A stretch of 36,187 bases of DNA from Candidatus Altimarinota bacterium (GTDB taxonomy: Bacteria > Patescibacteriota > Gracilibacteria > Absconditabacterales > Absconditicoccaceae): the NCBI GenBank assembly GCA_027013285.1, contig JALUXR010000075.1, positions 1 to 36,187 of the forward strand, written 5' to 3'. The notes under the pieces are model-generated. The model saw only the letters and a list, made by a program, of their open reading frames with translations, was not told the DNA's origin and did not search any database. Below are positions 22,839-33,099 of this stretch, in pieces (positions within the stretch are counted from its first letter, which is position 1; every line of letters starts with the position of its first letter). The position numbers were made by a program, and so were the translations under genes.

Positions 22839-25673
22839 ATGAAATTTAAGATTACTAATTTAAGTGTTTTATTTAATCTAGAGGCTTCTTTTTGAAGTAG
22901 TGTTGATACTCAAAAAAGTAAAGAAAAGAAAGAAACTGATAAACAAAAAATAGATAATTTACCTAAAAATGTTCAAGATTTTTTGTGATTAAAATGAGAT
23001 AAAGATACAGAAGTAAAAATTTCTAAAAATAAAAAATGAGAAACTGTTTATAATATTTCATATACAAATCATTGATTAAGAAGAAGTATAAAAGAAAAAG
23101 ATATTTTAGTATTAAGTGGACGATTATCTAAACAAACAGATGTTTTAAATTATATGAATAATATTAATTTAACTTTATTTGATTTTTTACTAAACATCCC
23201 ACCTAATGGGAATATTGAGAAGCAAGGTATAGCTGGAAAAATAAAGGATAATATAAGTGATATATTAAAAATAAAAAAATGATTAAATAAAAATCCTGAT
23301 GGATACTTAAAAGATAAAATATTAAAAAATACAAATTTTTGATTAGAATTTATGCGAACTTTTTTGTATTATATGAATTATCAATATTGAGATATAGATG
23401 AAGTAATTGATTTGGTAAATATATATGATAAAAAGCTTTTAAAATGAAAAACTAAAAAAGAAAATATAATTTATAATATTTTTGCAGATTTAGCTGATGG
23501 ATGTAAAAATCTAAATTTTTATGAAAATCCAAAATCTAAAAATATATTAGATAATTTAAAAATTGGAAAAGGAAAAATAGAAAATCCAAATATAGTTTGA
23601 TTTTATGATAGATATTTAGATTTAACTTCATTTAATTCCAATCAACTTGATTTATCCGAACCTATAAATGATAAAATTGATTTTACAGATTTAGAAGAAT
23701 ATAATGATTTGTGATTAGAAAAAAAACTTTGAAAATGAGAAAAAGTAACTCTAAATGAACTTATAGCTATAAATCTAGTTTTATCTTGAAAAAAAGAACT
23801 TTTAAAAGAAAATTTTAAGGATAATCAATTAAAAAATATTGCTAAGAAATTTTGATTTAATGATATGGAGTCTTTTAAAAAAGATATTTATAAAGAACAA
23901 ATATGAGATGAAAGATTTAATAATATTTATTTGAAATTTCCACTTAAGAAGGCTATAAGTATTGTTAAATGATTAAAAATTACTGTAAATCCTAATAATA
24001 AAAATAAAGAGATGGCTTATAAAAATTTTAAGCAAAATGTATTAGAAGCAAGTTTCAGCTTAGATGATACTGATAAGAAAGTCTTTTTGAATGTAATTAA
24101 TTGAGAATTAGAAAAATGAGGTTTTGAAAAAATAACTACTGAAAAATCAGATGAACAATATAAAACAAATATAGATAATTTATTTTTGATAATAAATAAT
24201 ATTGAATCTACAAAAATAGATTTTGATAAATTATTAGATAAATTTTCCCATAATATAGAATGTATAGATAAAAATAAAGCAAAAAATATATTAAGTAAAA
24301 TGTTTTCAAAAGATAATATCCCAAAATTAAGAGAAGAACTTAGTAAATCTCCTTTATCTCCTATGGAATTTATATTACAACAATTAGATGAAAAACAATT
24401 TTTTGATAATTTTAAAAATAAAAATAAATCTGTTTGAAAGAAAGAAAAACATAATATGGTTTATATGATGATGAAAAATTTTTTGGAACAGATAAAATGA
24501 AGACAAGCATTGAAAATTGAAAAATCTGTAGAGGGTAATAAACAATTAAATAATTTAATAGAAGATTTGTGAAGTAATATTTTTAAAGATTGAAAAGAAT
24601 GATCTCGAAAAATAAAAAAAGATTTAGCATTGGCAAATTTGAAATATGATATTTGAAAAGTTTTAGTAAATAATAATACAGAAATTTTAACCAAAGATTT
24701 TTTAGTTAACCATAAAGATGAAATATTAAGTTTAATTAAGAAACAATTTGGAGTTAATTTAAAAGATAATTGAAATTTGAATAAATATTATGATAATGTA
24801 AAAACTTTATTAGGTCAGTTAACAAAAAAAATTCCTTCATGATGAATTGAAATAAAATTAGATTTAAAAGGATTAGAACAAACAAGAAAATTGATAGAAT
24901 CTATTAAAAAAGATAACAAAAAATATGAAGAACTTGGATACAAGTGATATATTGAGTATCAGGAGAAATTAGAAAATGAGAAAAAGATGTTGGAACATGC
25001 TTGAACTCAAGTTGATGAAAATATTCCTTTAGAAAAATCTTTGTTTAAATGAGAATCTTGACAAGGAGTGCAAACAAAAATGAAAAATGAATGATGAATT
25101 TATACTTTACAAATGCATATTCCTTGAGAAAAAAATGTAATAGAAGTTAAATCATTAAAATTAGAAGATGCAAACAAAATTATTATGTCAAAGTATATAA
25201 AAAATATGTTTTGATTTAATTTGGATTTAAAGTGAAATTCTGATCAATTAAATAAAGTTATTTCAAGTCAAACAGATATTACAAAAGATGGGATAACTTC
25301 AGAAGATTTAAAAGATACTAGTAGTTTTTTGCAAAATTATATTTATGAAACTTTTTATAAGGAGGGTAATGATAAATCTAAGAAGTTTTTGAAAAATAAT
25401 GATTTAAATATTTATGATTTGTATAACAAACCAGAAGATTTTTCACAAAGATTTGTTCAAGGCATGAAAAAACAAGTAAATATGTGATGATTTCAAGCTG
25501 ATTTTGATAAATTTAATTTAGATTTGAGTTGATTATGAGAAAACTTTTTTGATAAAAATTTAATTAAAACACATAAAGAGGAAGTAGATGATAATGGAAG
25601 AGATTTTTATAAGAATGAAGGAAATTGAGTATTTTCTAGTTTAACAAATAGGGTTAAAAAAATGTTTGGATAA
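22839..25673 (+). CDS. Large lysine-rich protein of unknown function (944 aa)
   Basis: Not recognised. It is an open code-25 frame of 944 residues with many in-frame TGA codons and no signal peptide or membrane segment. Composition is dominated by Lys, Asn, Asp, Glu, Ile and Leu, with long charged helical stretches, especially about 730-790. Near the N-terminus (about 65-110) is ETVYNISYTNHGLRRSIKEKDILVLSG, a short compact-looking part. The C-terminal ~250 residues are mixed and contain FQADFDKFNLDLSG and end SSLTNRVKKMFG. It is monocistronic, between divergent ftsA and convergent rlmE. It is probably cytosolic; no function is proposed. Confidence 0.8.
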
Positions 25674-25744
25674 AATTATAAATCCTGGATTATTTTGTGA
25701 ATAATGAGTTGTATTATGAAAATATTTTAAAATAATAGATAAAA

Positions 25745-26338
25745 TTAAGCTATCTTAATTATGTAGATTTCTTTTGAAATTTTCCTTACTGAATCTGGTT
25801 TGAAAGTTTTTATTTTTTTTCAGCCATATTTTTTTTTAAGTTCAAATATAAATTGGTCAAATCAAGGTCCCATAAAAATTTTGATAACAAATTTTCAATT
25901 TTCTTTTAAAAAAGTATCATAAAGTGGTAGAGTAGATTTGATAAGTTCCAAACTTCTGATACTATCTATATCCTTAAATCAAATAGTATTTGGTGCCATA
26001 TCGGAAGTGATAACATCTAGTTTTTCAATGTTGTGTGTTTTCAATATGTCCTTTACTTTTTCAATATCTGTAGCATCTTGGACATAACAATGAGTTTTTT
26101 TTAGATTAAGTTGGGTAGCTTTTAAATCTAATCAAATTATTTTACTTTTCGAAGCTGTGATCTTATCTAAATATTGCACCCAACTTCCTGGAGCACACCC
26201 AATGTCGAGGATATTTAATTTTTCTTTTTTATGGAATAGTTTAAATTTTTTATCTATTTCTTCTAGTTTAAAAATACTTCTTGCTTTGTATCATTCTTTT
26301 TTTGCTTTTTTAAAATAGAAATCTTGTGGGTCAAACAT
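25745..26338 (-). CDS. rlmE: 23S rRNA 2'-O-methyltransferase RlmE (FtsJ/RrmJ)
   Basis: SAM-dependent enzyme that 2'-O-methylates U2552 (E. coli numbering) in the 23S rRNA A loop. It is 197 aa, close to the usual ~205. [12 protein letters not shown] supplies the first catalytic Lys, [14 protein letters not shown] is the SAM motif, SDMAPNTIG the Asp, KFVIKIFMG the second Lys and SKEIYII the Glu, so the K-D-K-E tetrad is complete. The gene is convergent with the 944-aa gene, 71 nt apart, and its upstream region is the long structured non-coding stretch. Confidence 0.95.
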
Positions 26339-26373
26339 TGTAATTAATTGTTAATTGTAAATTAAATATTTTT

Positions 26374-26398
26374 GTCATCTCAGACTTGATTCGGGACC
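26374..26398. repeat. REP-like sequence
   Basis: GTCATCTCAGACTTGATTCG continuing into GGACC resembles the scattered intergenic palindromes of the form GTCATCCTGAACTTGATTCAGGATC known from many bacteria. The arms here are degenerate. The resemblance is from memory and unverified. Confidence 0.35.
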
Positions 26399-26409
26399 TT
26401 CTTTTTTAT

Positions 26410-26454
26410 GTTCTTCTTTATCTTGATACAAAGAAGAACCAAGAAAGATCAAGA
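26410..26454. repeat. Hairpin with a competing alternative stem
   Basis: GTTCTTCTTT pairs perfectly with AAAGAAGAAC around a 10-nt loop ATCTTGATAC. The loop sequence TCTTGAT can instead pair with ATCAAGA 20 nt downstream, so the two folds exclude each other, as in an attenuator. It may equally be a repeat relic. Confidence 0.45.
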
Positions 26455-26529
26455 CACATTACCAGATTAAATTGTTTTAACTTTACTGGTTACAGTCTTT
26501 AACTGATAAATACTGACTCATTCTTTAGA

Positions 26530-26598
26530 TTTAGATATTTAGTTGGTAGACTTGTTCCCTCCCACAAGTGGGTTCCGAGGTCGCAAGTTTTTATCAGG
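26530..26598 (+). other. tRNA-like remnant
   Basis: TTTAGTTGGTAGA resembles a D arm, ACTTGT...ACAAGT an anticodon stem (loop of 8 rather than 7) and GAGGTCGCAAGTT the 5' side of a T arm. No acceptor stem closes it and the T stem does not pair, so at best it is a decayed tRNA. Confidence 0.2.
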
Positions 26599-26668
26599 TT
26601 TTTGTAAAATAAATCTTGTATGTAAATTAGTTTCTATAAATTAGCAATTTTGTAGCTTTTATTAGTTA

Positions 26669-26684
26669 ATGAAATTAATTTCAT
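26669..26684. promoter_or_regulatory. Perfect 16-bp palindrome
   Basis: ATGAAATTAATTTCAT equals its own reverse complement, the form of a dimeric regulator's operator. No regulator gene is adjacent, and AT-rich palindromes can arise by chance. Confidence 0.35.
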
Positions 26685-26736
26685 CGTCATTATATTTGTG
26701 TCGAAAAATTGTTGTCTGTGATTTATTTGGAAACTT

Positions 26737-26811
26737 GTCCCCGGACTCAAAATCTATAAATGTATATAAAATTAATTATTTATCATAATAAACTTTGTAG
26801 AGTCCGGGGAC
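26737..26811. repeat. 75-bp element bounded by a 12-bp GC-rich inverted repeat
   Basis: GTCCCCGGACTC and its exact complement GAGTCCGGGGAC flank 51 bp of nearly pure AT. It starts only 4 nt after the stop of the minus-strand glycosyltransferase gene. It could be a small MITE-like element, a bidirectional transcription barrier or the end stem of a structured RNA. Confidence 0.7.
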
Positions 26812-26815
26812 TATT

Positions 26816-27859
26816 TTAAAGATTTACTACAATATTTTCTAACTTATCGAAACTATCGATTAATATTTTTTTTCAAGGAATGTCTTTGATAGCTCCATCG
26901 TTTATACTTATAAGAGTTTTTCATAATTTTCCAACTTGAAAATTTACAATTCAGAAACTTTCTTTAGTTAAATTTATGACAGCTTGAGAGTTTTCAATTA
27001 TATTCCAGTAATCATCATTTGTATCAGAAATATGTCATAAAAACTTAATATTATTTTTTGCTATATTTTGTAAATATTTTCTATCTGGACCATCTCACAT
27101 AATAACTAAAGGTAGTCATATCTTATTAAAAACTTCTATAATTTTGTCTAAATATTTTACAAATCTCACGGTTCTTCATACAAATAAGTAATATTTTTTA
27201 TTTAAGTTGTATTTTTTAATTACATCTATTTTTTTATAATTTGGTATTTTTACTTTTGGAAATATGACTTTTCAGCTTTTTATTCAATAAATTTGATTTG
27301 CAAGTTTTTTTGTGTAGTTTGAGTTAAAATATATTTTATCAAAGTTTATGTATTTTTTGTCCCATATTTTAAGATATTTTGAAGAAAATTTGAATATAAG
27401 TTTTTTGATTCATAAGAATTTGTTTTCATATTCATCGTAATGTGACCAAATGTATTGCATGCCTGAGTGTAGGTAGAGTATTTTTGATTTGTTGTTGTCT
27501 ATGTTTTTTCAAATAGCAAATGATGAAATTATTAGAATATCTGGATTATATTTTTTAATTTTTTGAGAAAGTAATTTAGTGAAGATAGGGAATATTGGTA
27601 GTAAATTTCTATAATATCTTGATATATTTTTTCAGTTTAAAACTGAGTTTATTTTAATATTTGTTGGATTTGGAAAATTAGGAGAATGAAAATTTGTAAA
27701 TATTTCAGTTTGTATATTTGTTGTATCTCAAAATTGTTTTAAATCTTGATATATTTTTGATTCTTTATTTTGAGTTAGGACGTCTTGGATGATATCGAAA
27801 AAGACTTTTTCTGCTCAACCAGGAGAAACTAACCAATCGTGGATGAAAGCTACTTTCAT
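26816..27859 (-). CDS. Glycosyltransferase, GT4 family
   Basis: 347 aa with a GT-B fold layout. The N-terminus MKVAFIHDWLVSPGGAEKVF is a typical GT4 start; the acceptor-side half contains LYLHSGMQYIWSHY. The sugar-nucleotide half begins about residue 210 with YYLFVGRTVRFVKYLDKIIEVF, then LPLVIMGDGPDRKYL, NIKFLGHISD and ESFGIVNFQVGKLGKTLIS, where the usual E(x)7E motif has a Glu at the start but no Glu at the end. It probably acts at the cytoplasmic face in making surface polysaccharide or glycolipid; donor and acceptor are unknown. It lies downstream of HU but is separated from it by a terminator. Confidence 0.87.
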
Positions 27860-27921
27860 AGTTTAAATTTTATAATAAATTGGAATGTATTGTTTATACT
27901 TATTGAAAAAGGAATTTAAAG

Positions 27922-27955
27922 TAAAAAAAATACTAACCTACGAATAGATTAGTAT
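27922..27955 (-). terminator. Rho-independent terminator of HU with a TTCG loop
   Basis: On the minus strand ATACTAATCTA-TTCG-TAGGTTAGTAT gives an 11-bp stem (one G-U) closed by a UUCG tetraloop, followed by eight T. It is about 20 nt past the HU stop. Confidence 0.9.
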
Positions 27956-27973
27956 AAACTAAATATATAGTTT

Positions 27974-28252
27974 TTATTCATTAACAGCTTTTTTAAATTC
28001 TGTACCAACTTTGAAACCAACAACATTTCTAGCAGGAATTTGAATTTTTTTACTAGTATCTTGTGGATTAACACCTTCTCTAGCTTCTCTATGAGATAAT
28101 TTATAAGTACCAAAACCTTGGATTCTTACTTCTTTATCTTCTTTAACACCTTCTGTTACAGTAGCTGTAAAAGTATTTACGAATTCACCAGCTAATTTTT
28201 TACTTACATCTAATTTTTCAGCAATTCTTGCTATTAATTCTGTTTTTGTCAT
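27974..28252 (-). CDS. hup: DNA-binding protein HU
   Basis: Small histone-like dimer that bends and compacts DNA. It is 92 aa, the standard length. MTKTELIARIAEKL is the helical dimer part; EVRIQGFGTYKLSHREAREGVNPQD and IQIPARNVVGFKVGTEFKKAVNE are the beta arm region and C-terminal helix, with the intercalating Pro in GVNPQD. All seven glycines are GGT and none is TGA, unlike neighbouring genes, which fits very high expression. It has its own promoter and a strong terminator, so it is monocistronic. Confidence 0.97.
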   Translation of the reverse strand: MTKTELIARIAEKLDVSKKLAGEFVNTFTATVTEGVKEDKEVRIQGFGTYKLSHREAREGVNPQDTSKKIQIPARNVVGFKVGTEFKKAVNE

Positions 28253-28307
28253 TTTAACAAATAATGATATAAAATATTACAATTAAGCTGTAATCAGCTC
28301 TATGACT

Positions 28308-28335
28308 ACTATATAAAGTTTTTTAGCTATTTCAA
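28308..28335 (-). promoter_or_regulatory. Predicted HU promoter
   Basis: On the minus strand TTGAAA, a 16-nt spacer, then TATAGT, giving a 5' leader of roughly 50 nt. The leader holds a small AGCTG/CAGCT hairpin. The -35 is embedded in AAAAGTCTTGA, shared exactly with the 26-aa ORF promoter. Confidence 0.55.
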
Positions 28336-28404
28336 GACTTTTTTATAATAAAATTATTTTATAAAACATTACTTATTTACAGTGTTTTCCTAGTTTTTGT
28401 AAAA

Positions 28405-28662
28405 TTACTTTAAAATTGCTTGCAGTAAATTTTTAATATTTTTAATCATATTTACTGAAAGATAGATGTATCAAGCATAATCTATTATTTCAAAACTTTC
28501 AATTTTTTTTTCTATCAAAGTGTATTTTATAATAAATTTTCATGAGGGTAGTTCTAAGTTAGCAATATAATTATTTGTATCAAATTCTTCTGTTTTTAAA
28601 CAAATATTTCATCTATTTATTTTTATGTTATTGCTTTTTTTAAATAATTGTAATTGTTGCAT
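28405..28662 (-). CDS. Small hypothetical protein (85 aa)
   Basis: Starts MQQLQLFKKSNN and contains three in-frame TGA codons at Gly-compatible positions (NRGNI, LPSGKF, DYAGYI), so the track misses it. It has alternating hydrophobic residues suggesting beta strands (FIIKYTLIEKKIESFEII) and no signal or membrane segment. It lies upstream of HU on the same strand, which has its own promoter. Not recognised. Confidence 0.6.
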
Positions 28663-28772
28663 AATTATATTTTATTTTAAATTTGAGATGAAGAAAAAAA
28701 CTACTTTAGCAGTTCTTTAAGTACTTAACTTATTTGGATGTTTAGTTTATATCCTTTTTTAGATTTAAAACA

Positions 28773-28841
28773 ACAGAAACATTGATTTAATTTTTATAGA
28801 AACATTGTATTGATTTTTATAGAAATATTATTATTATTTAT
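28773..28841. repeat. Three 23-nt tandem repeats upstream of the AbiEi-like gene
   Basis: A[C/T]AGAAACATTG opens copies starting at 28773 and 28796, and ATAGAAATATT opens a weaker third at 28819, exactly 23 nt apart each time. Copies 1 and 2 differ at a handful of positions. They sit 36-104 nt before the ATG, where an autoregulating antitoxin would bind. Confidence 0.65.
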
Positions 28842-28876
28842 TTAACTTAAATTTACTTATTTAGCTTTATTTGAGA

Positions 28877-29641
28877 ATGATACAATCTAACAATTATGTT
28901 AAAAAACTTTTAAAAAAGAAAAATAAAATTATTTGAATAGAAGATTTAAAAAATATGTTTAGGTCTGTCAATGATGAAATTTCTGACAAACAGATTTACA
29001 AACAAATTTATTATTTAAAAAATAAGTGATATATTATTTCACTTAAAAAGGATTTATTTTATATTAAAAATTTTGATGATGAAATTGATGTAGATGATAT
29101 TATTGAAAAAAATTATTGGAAAATATTAAAAAAAAATATTCAAGAAAAATATTTAAAAAATTATTTTATTGGATGAATAAAGTCTTTGGAAATTTGGAAT
29201 AATAATTTTTCTATTCCAGATAATTTAGTCCTTATAAATTTATATAAAAGATCGTCAGAAGTGATTTTAAAATGAAAAAAAAGTCAGAATGTTAATTATA
29301 AAATAAAATGATTTGATAATGAAAAAGCTTTTAGATATTTTAAAAAACAAACTACTACTACTTATATTGATTGAAAATCTTTTAATATTTCAAATTATGA
29401 ATTGTCACTTTTGGAAAGTTTATATTCTTTATCAATAGAAGATGAAAGATATGTAATAGAGCTTATTAAAAAAAATATTAGAAAAAATTATAAAAAGATA
29501 AATGTAGATGTTTTTGAGTATTTTCTTAAATATTGAAAATATGGCTCTTCTGTAAAAAAAATTTATGAATTAGCTTTATGAATTAGACCAGATTTTGCTG
29601 AAAAAATACAAAAAATTTTGAAAAAATGGTATTGGATGTAA
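28877..29641 (+). CDS. AbiEi-like regulator (type IV antitoxin family), without a visible toxin partner
   Basis: 254 aa. The N-terminal ~60 residues read as a winged helix (GIEDLKNMF...ISDKQIYKQIYYLKNKGYIISLKKDLFYI). Then YWKILKKNIQEKYLKNYFIGGIKSLEIWNNNFSIPDNLVLINL resembles the AbiEi C-terminal part, in which target genes are recognised as scaffold for the AbiEii nucleotidyltransferase. No AbiEii-like gene flanks it; murG is next on the opposite strand. It is isolated, with repeats just upstream. Family assignment is from overall pattern, so moderate. Confidence 0.55.
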
Positions 29642-29737
29642 AATAATTAATAATTGAGAATGGATAATTGGGACAGGATGTTAGTATTTAGCAGGATTAT
29701 AGGATGGAAATAACTGATAATTATTGTCTGTGATATG

Positions 29738-30796
29738 TTATTTTAATATTTTATCTAAAATTATTTGTTTATTGTCTGTGTTTTTTTTGTATGTGCCTTC
29801 GGTTTTTTTATAATTTGAAAGTTTTTGTAATTCAGCTTCGAGTTTGTTTAAAAAATTTTTATCAAGCTGTGAAACTAAAATATCTCATTTTTTTTGATAT
29901 TCTACTGCATTGAAATATTGGTGATTTCAGCCTGTAAAGGGTAGGGGAACTATAATCTTTTTTATATCAAATTGATCTTGTTCTGATAAAGATGTAGCTG
30001 ATCATCTCGTAATAGAAATATCTGTTTTTTTGTATAGATCTATGAGTTCGTCTTGTGATAAAAATCAGAAAAATTTAACATTATTGTATTTTTCAAAGAT
30101 ATCTTGTTTATTTAATAATCCTCATACTATGAAAATATTAAATTCTTGTAATTTTCAATTATCTAAAAGCTTTTTTATTCATTCTATGATGATTTTTGCT
30201 CATTGACTTCATCATATTACAAGTAAATTTGTTTTTCAACTTTTTTTGTAAATTCATTTTTCTTGATAAAATTTGTTTGATATGATTTGTCATACAGTTT
30301 GTATATTTTGATTTTTAAAATATTTTTTTGAATAGTCAAATCATACAAAAACATAGTTGGCAAACTTTGAAACTATTTTATTTACAAGTCATGGTATTGT
30401 GTCAGATTCATGTAAGTATATTTTTTTTCATAAAATTTTTCAAACTAAAGATGGATTAAATGCTACAAATCATCATTTTGAGAAAATAAAATTAGGTTTG
30501 TATTTTAAAATATAGAAAAAAGATTGGAAAAATCATATTAAGTTTTTTCATAAATCTATAGTATTTAAATATAAATTTTTAAAAGACAGTCATCTTCTTA
30601 TTTTTCAAGAAAGAACAGGTAAAAATACAATATTATATCAATTATTTTTTAACTCTTTAGTTATTTTTTCTTCTAATGAATTTTTATTTCCAAACCAAAG
30701 TATTTGGTATTTTGGTTTATTTATATTTTCAATTAAACTTTTTATTGGAAAGATATGTCCTCAACTTCACCCACCTGCAAATGCAATAGTTTTCAT
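29738..30796 (-). CDS. murG: UDP-GlcNAc:undecaprenyl-PP-MurNAc-pentapeptide GlcNAc transferase MurG
   Basis: Makes lipid II from lipid I at the inner face of the membrane. It is 352 aa, the family length. AGGGSGGHIFP is the N-terminal glycine loop (two Gly as TGA); SKGGFVAFNPSLVGKILGKKIYLHESDTIPGLVNKIVSKFA and VIGGSQGAKIIIEGI follow. The C-terminal donor site has SITRGSATSLSEQDQFDIKKIIVPLPFTGGNHQYFNA, matching the RAGAxTxxE...P.P...HQ..NA pattern, with Ser in place of Ala. It lies 16 nt after the 206-aa ORF in the uvrB-to-murG run. Confidence 0.95.
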
Positions 30797-30812
30797 ATAT
30801 ATTTTTGATAAT

Positions 30813-31433
30813 TTAAATATTTTTTAACATATCTTGAAGTTTTATTTTTGTATTATTTAAATAATTCATTTTTTGAATAATTATTATATTAGGATAGTTT
30901 ATATTTATTTCAAGTTGTTCATCTATTTTTTTGAGAATTATTTTTATCCATTTTCTTGATATTTTTTTATCTTTACTTTTTCATATTAAGTGTTCTCATA
31001 AATTTATAATGTTATTATTTATTTGAATCTTATACTTTATATTATTTTCATATTTTTCTAATGATTTTTTTGAATATTTTAGTGATTTTTCTGCATATTC
31101 TATTTGTAATGATTTTTTAAATAAATGTTTAGCTATATATCAAGCATGTCCATAAAAATGTGAATTTATTTTATAATCTTGAACTTGTTCAGATAATTTT
31201 ATTCATACTTCATTTAATCTTAATATTTTTTTTAATTCTTCAATAGAAAAAAAATATTTTCTTCATTTAAAAAATAAAAATGCTACTTTTGTAGATTGTT
31301 TAAGGGCATATATATTTTTTACTTCATATGGGTGAATTTCTAATAATTCTTGAATGATTTTTTGTCATTTGATAATTTCATTTTCCGTATAATTATTATT
31401 CTTTTGATTTAATTGGTATAATATATTTTTCAT
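30813..31433 (-). CDS. Hypothetical helical protein (206 aa)
   Basis: Not recognised. The protein is predicted almost wholly helical by composition. Segments such as SLQIEYAEKSLKYSKKSLEKYENN have TPR-like spacing. ATKVAFLFFKGR-type hydrophobic segment at about 50-60 is short and not a clear membrane helix. It lies 10 nt after the coiled-coil gene and 16 nt before murG, so all four genes from uvrB could be one transcript. Base composition is close to 80% AT, like the coiled-coil neighbour. Confidence 0.7.
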
Positions 31434-31443
31434 TTTTTTTATG

Positions 31444-33099
31444 TTATATTTTGAATTTCCTTTTTTTTAGTTCATTGGACATACTTTTTTTAATTAACTG
31501 TAATTTATTTGTATATATATTTAATTTATTTTCTAATTCTTCTATTTGAATATTTAAATTTTTAATCAATTTATTTTGTTGTTCTAAATGTTTTAAATCT
31601 TGTTTTAATGAATTTATTGTATGATTTAATTGAAATATTTCTTTACCATAATTCTTAATTATATTTGTTAATTCTTCAATTTTATTTTCAATTTTTTTCT
31701 TTTTTCATGATATTAATTGCATAATTTTTCAATTTAATTTTCAATTATTTAATTTAAGTAATTCATTTTCTAATTTTTGTTTATTTTGTCTATTTTTTTT
31801 AATTTTATTTCTTTTATTATTTATATTTTCTTCTAGCTTTATAATTTCATTTTTATATTTTCTAATATTTTCTAATTTTTTAGATTCTTCATTTTTTTCA
31901 ATTTCTAATTCTTTTTTAGTATATTTTATTTTTTCTTCAATATTTTTTTTGTGTTTTATGGCTTCAATTAATTTATTTAATATAAATTTATAATCATTAG
32001 TATTTATATTGTTTATGTAATCTTTTGATTTGTTTATTAAGTTTATTTTCAATTCAGGGTATTTAAATCTATAATTTATTTTTCAATCATTTTCAATAAC
32101 TATTTGTCAAGAATAATATGATAAAAATAATTCAATATTTTTTATTATACCATAGTCTTTAAAATTATTTTCTATTGTATTTATTATATTTTCTGTAATT
32201 TTAATAAATATTATTATTGTAATATAGTTTAAATTTATATTTTTAACTATCATACTAATAAATTTATCATTAATTTCTATTCATGTTTGTGATTCTAATT
32301 CTTTTTTAACTATATCTTTTATTTTTTTAATTATATTATTTATTATATTTTCATTAAATTCAAAAAAGTTTATATCTTTGTTTTTAAAATCTAATTGTCT
32401 GGTAGTATATATTATTGTGTTTTTTTCAATTTGTTTAATATTTAACATATTATTTGTAAAGTATTTTGCTAATTCTTCCAAAACTATTTCATAATTATCT
32501 CTAAATAATTTTCATGCAATTCATTTTATGATTTCTATATCTATGTCTTGTTTGATATTATTAATTAAATCTTGTATTACTAAAATATATTCATTGAAAA
32601 TAACTTTAGTATAATCGTTTGATATAAAGTTTTTCAATTTATCTTTTGTATAATTTTGAATGTTTATATTTTGCATTACTTTATATAATATGTTTTTTTG
32701 GTCAAAATCTTTTAAAAATTCATGTAATATAAAATTTATATTTTCCTCATCAAATCAGTTAAATCTTTTATCATTAGAGGATAAAATAATATATATATTT
32801 CATTTTGAAAATAGGATGACATCTTTATTTTTTAGAACAAAATTTTTTTTGATAATATTTTTTATTATATCTTTTGTTTTGTTTGTAATATTCTCTCAGA
32901 AAAAATTAAAAATTTTATTTGTTAAAAAAGAATCTAAAATTAATCTTTTTGTTTTTCAAGTTTGTTTTTCTATTATATGTTCAGAATTTTCTTCTATAAT
33001 ATTTATTATATTTTTTTCAATATTTAAAATATTAGAAATTTCATTTCAATACTTATTTTTTTCTTTTTTTGGTTCTATGGATATATTTTTTGTTTCCAT
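31444..33099 (-). CDS. Coiled-coil ORFan beginning directly after the uvrB stop (551 aa)
   Basis: 551 aa. The N-terminal ~310 residues form an Ile/Asn/Lys-rich globular or helical part with no known motif. From about residue 355 the sequence is continuous heptad-like coiled coil (KKELEIEKNEESKKLENIRK, then LEQQNKLIKNLNIQIEELENKL). No membrane segment is visible. Its ATG follows the uvrB TAA with no gap and in the same frame (TAAATG). I searched this frame for the missing UvrB lobe 2 and UVR domain and saw neither. Extreme AT bias suggests a fast-evolving or acquired gene. Confidence 0.75.

Larger units (their letters stand above)
26339..26815. other. 477-nt non-coding stretch with several inverted repeats
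   Basis: Between rlmE and the glycosyltransferase gene no frame in code 25 gives a believable protein. It holds, in order: a REP-like phrase, a 10-bp hairpin with an alternative pairing, GC-rich tRNA-like sequence, a 16-bp perfect palindrome and a 12-bp GC-rich inverted repeat. GC islands of this kind are rare here and suggest structured RNA or mobile repeat remnants. It is not a match I can assign to RNase P, tmRNA, SRP or 6S RNA. Confidence 0.6.

Noticed and set aside
26339-26815. tmRNA, RNase P RNA or a replication origin
   Set aside because: I see no tmRNA T-arm and tag frame, no GAGGAAAGTCC/ACAGAA pair, and no cluster of TTATCCACA-like boxes.
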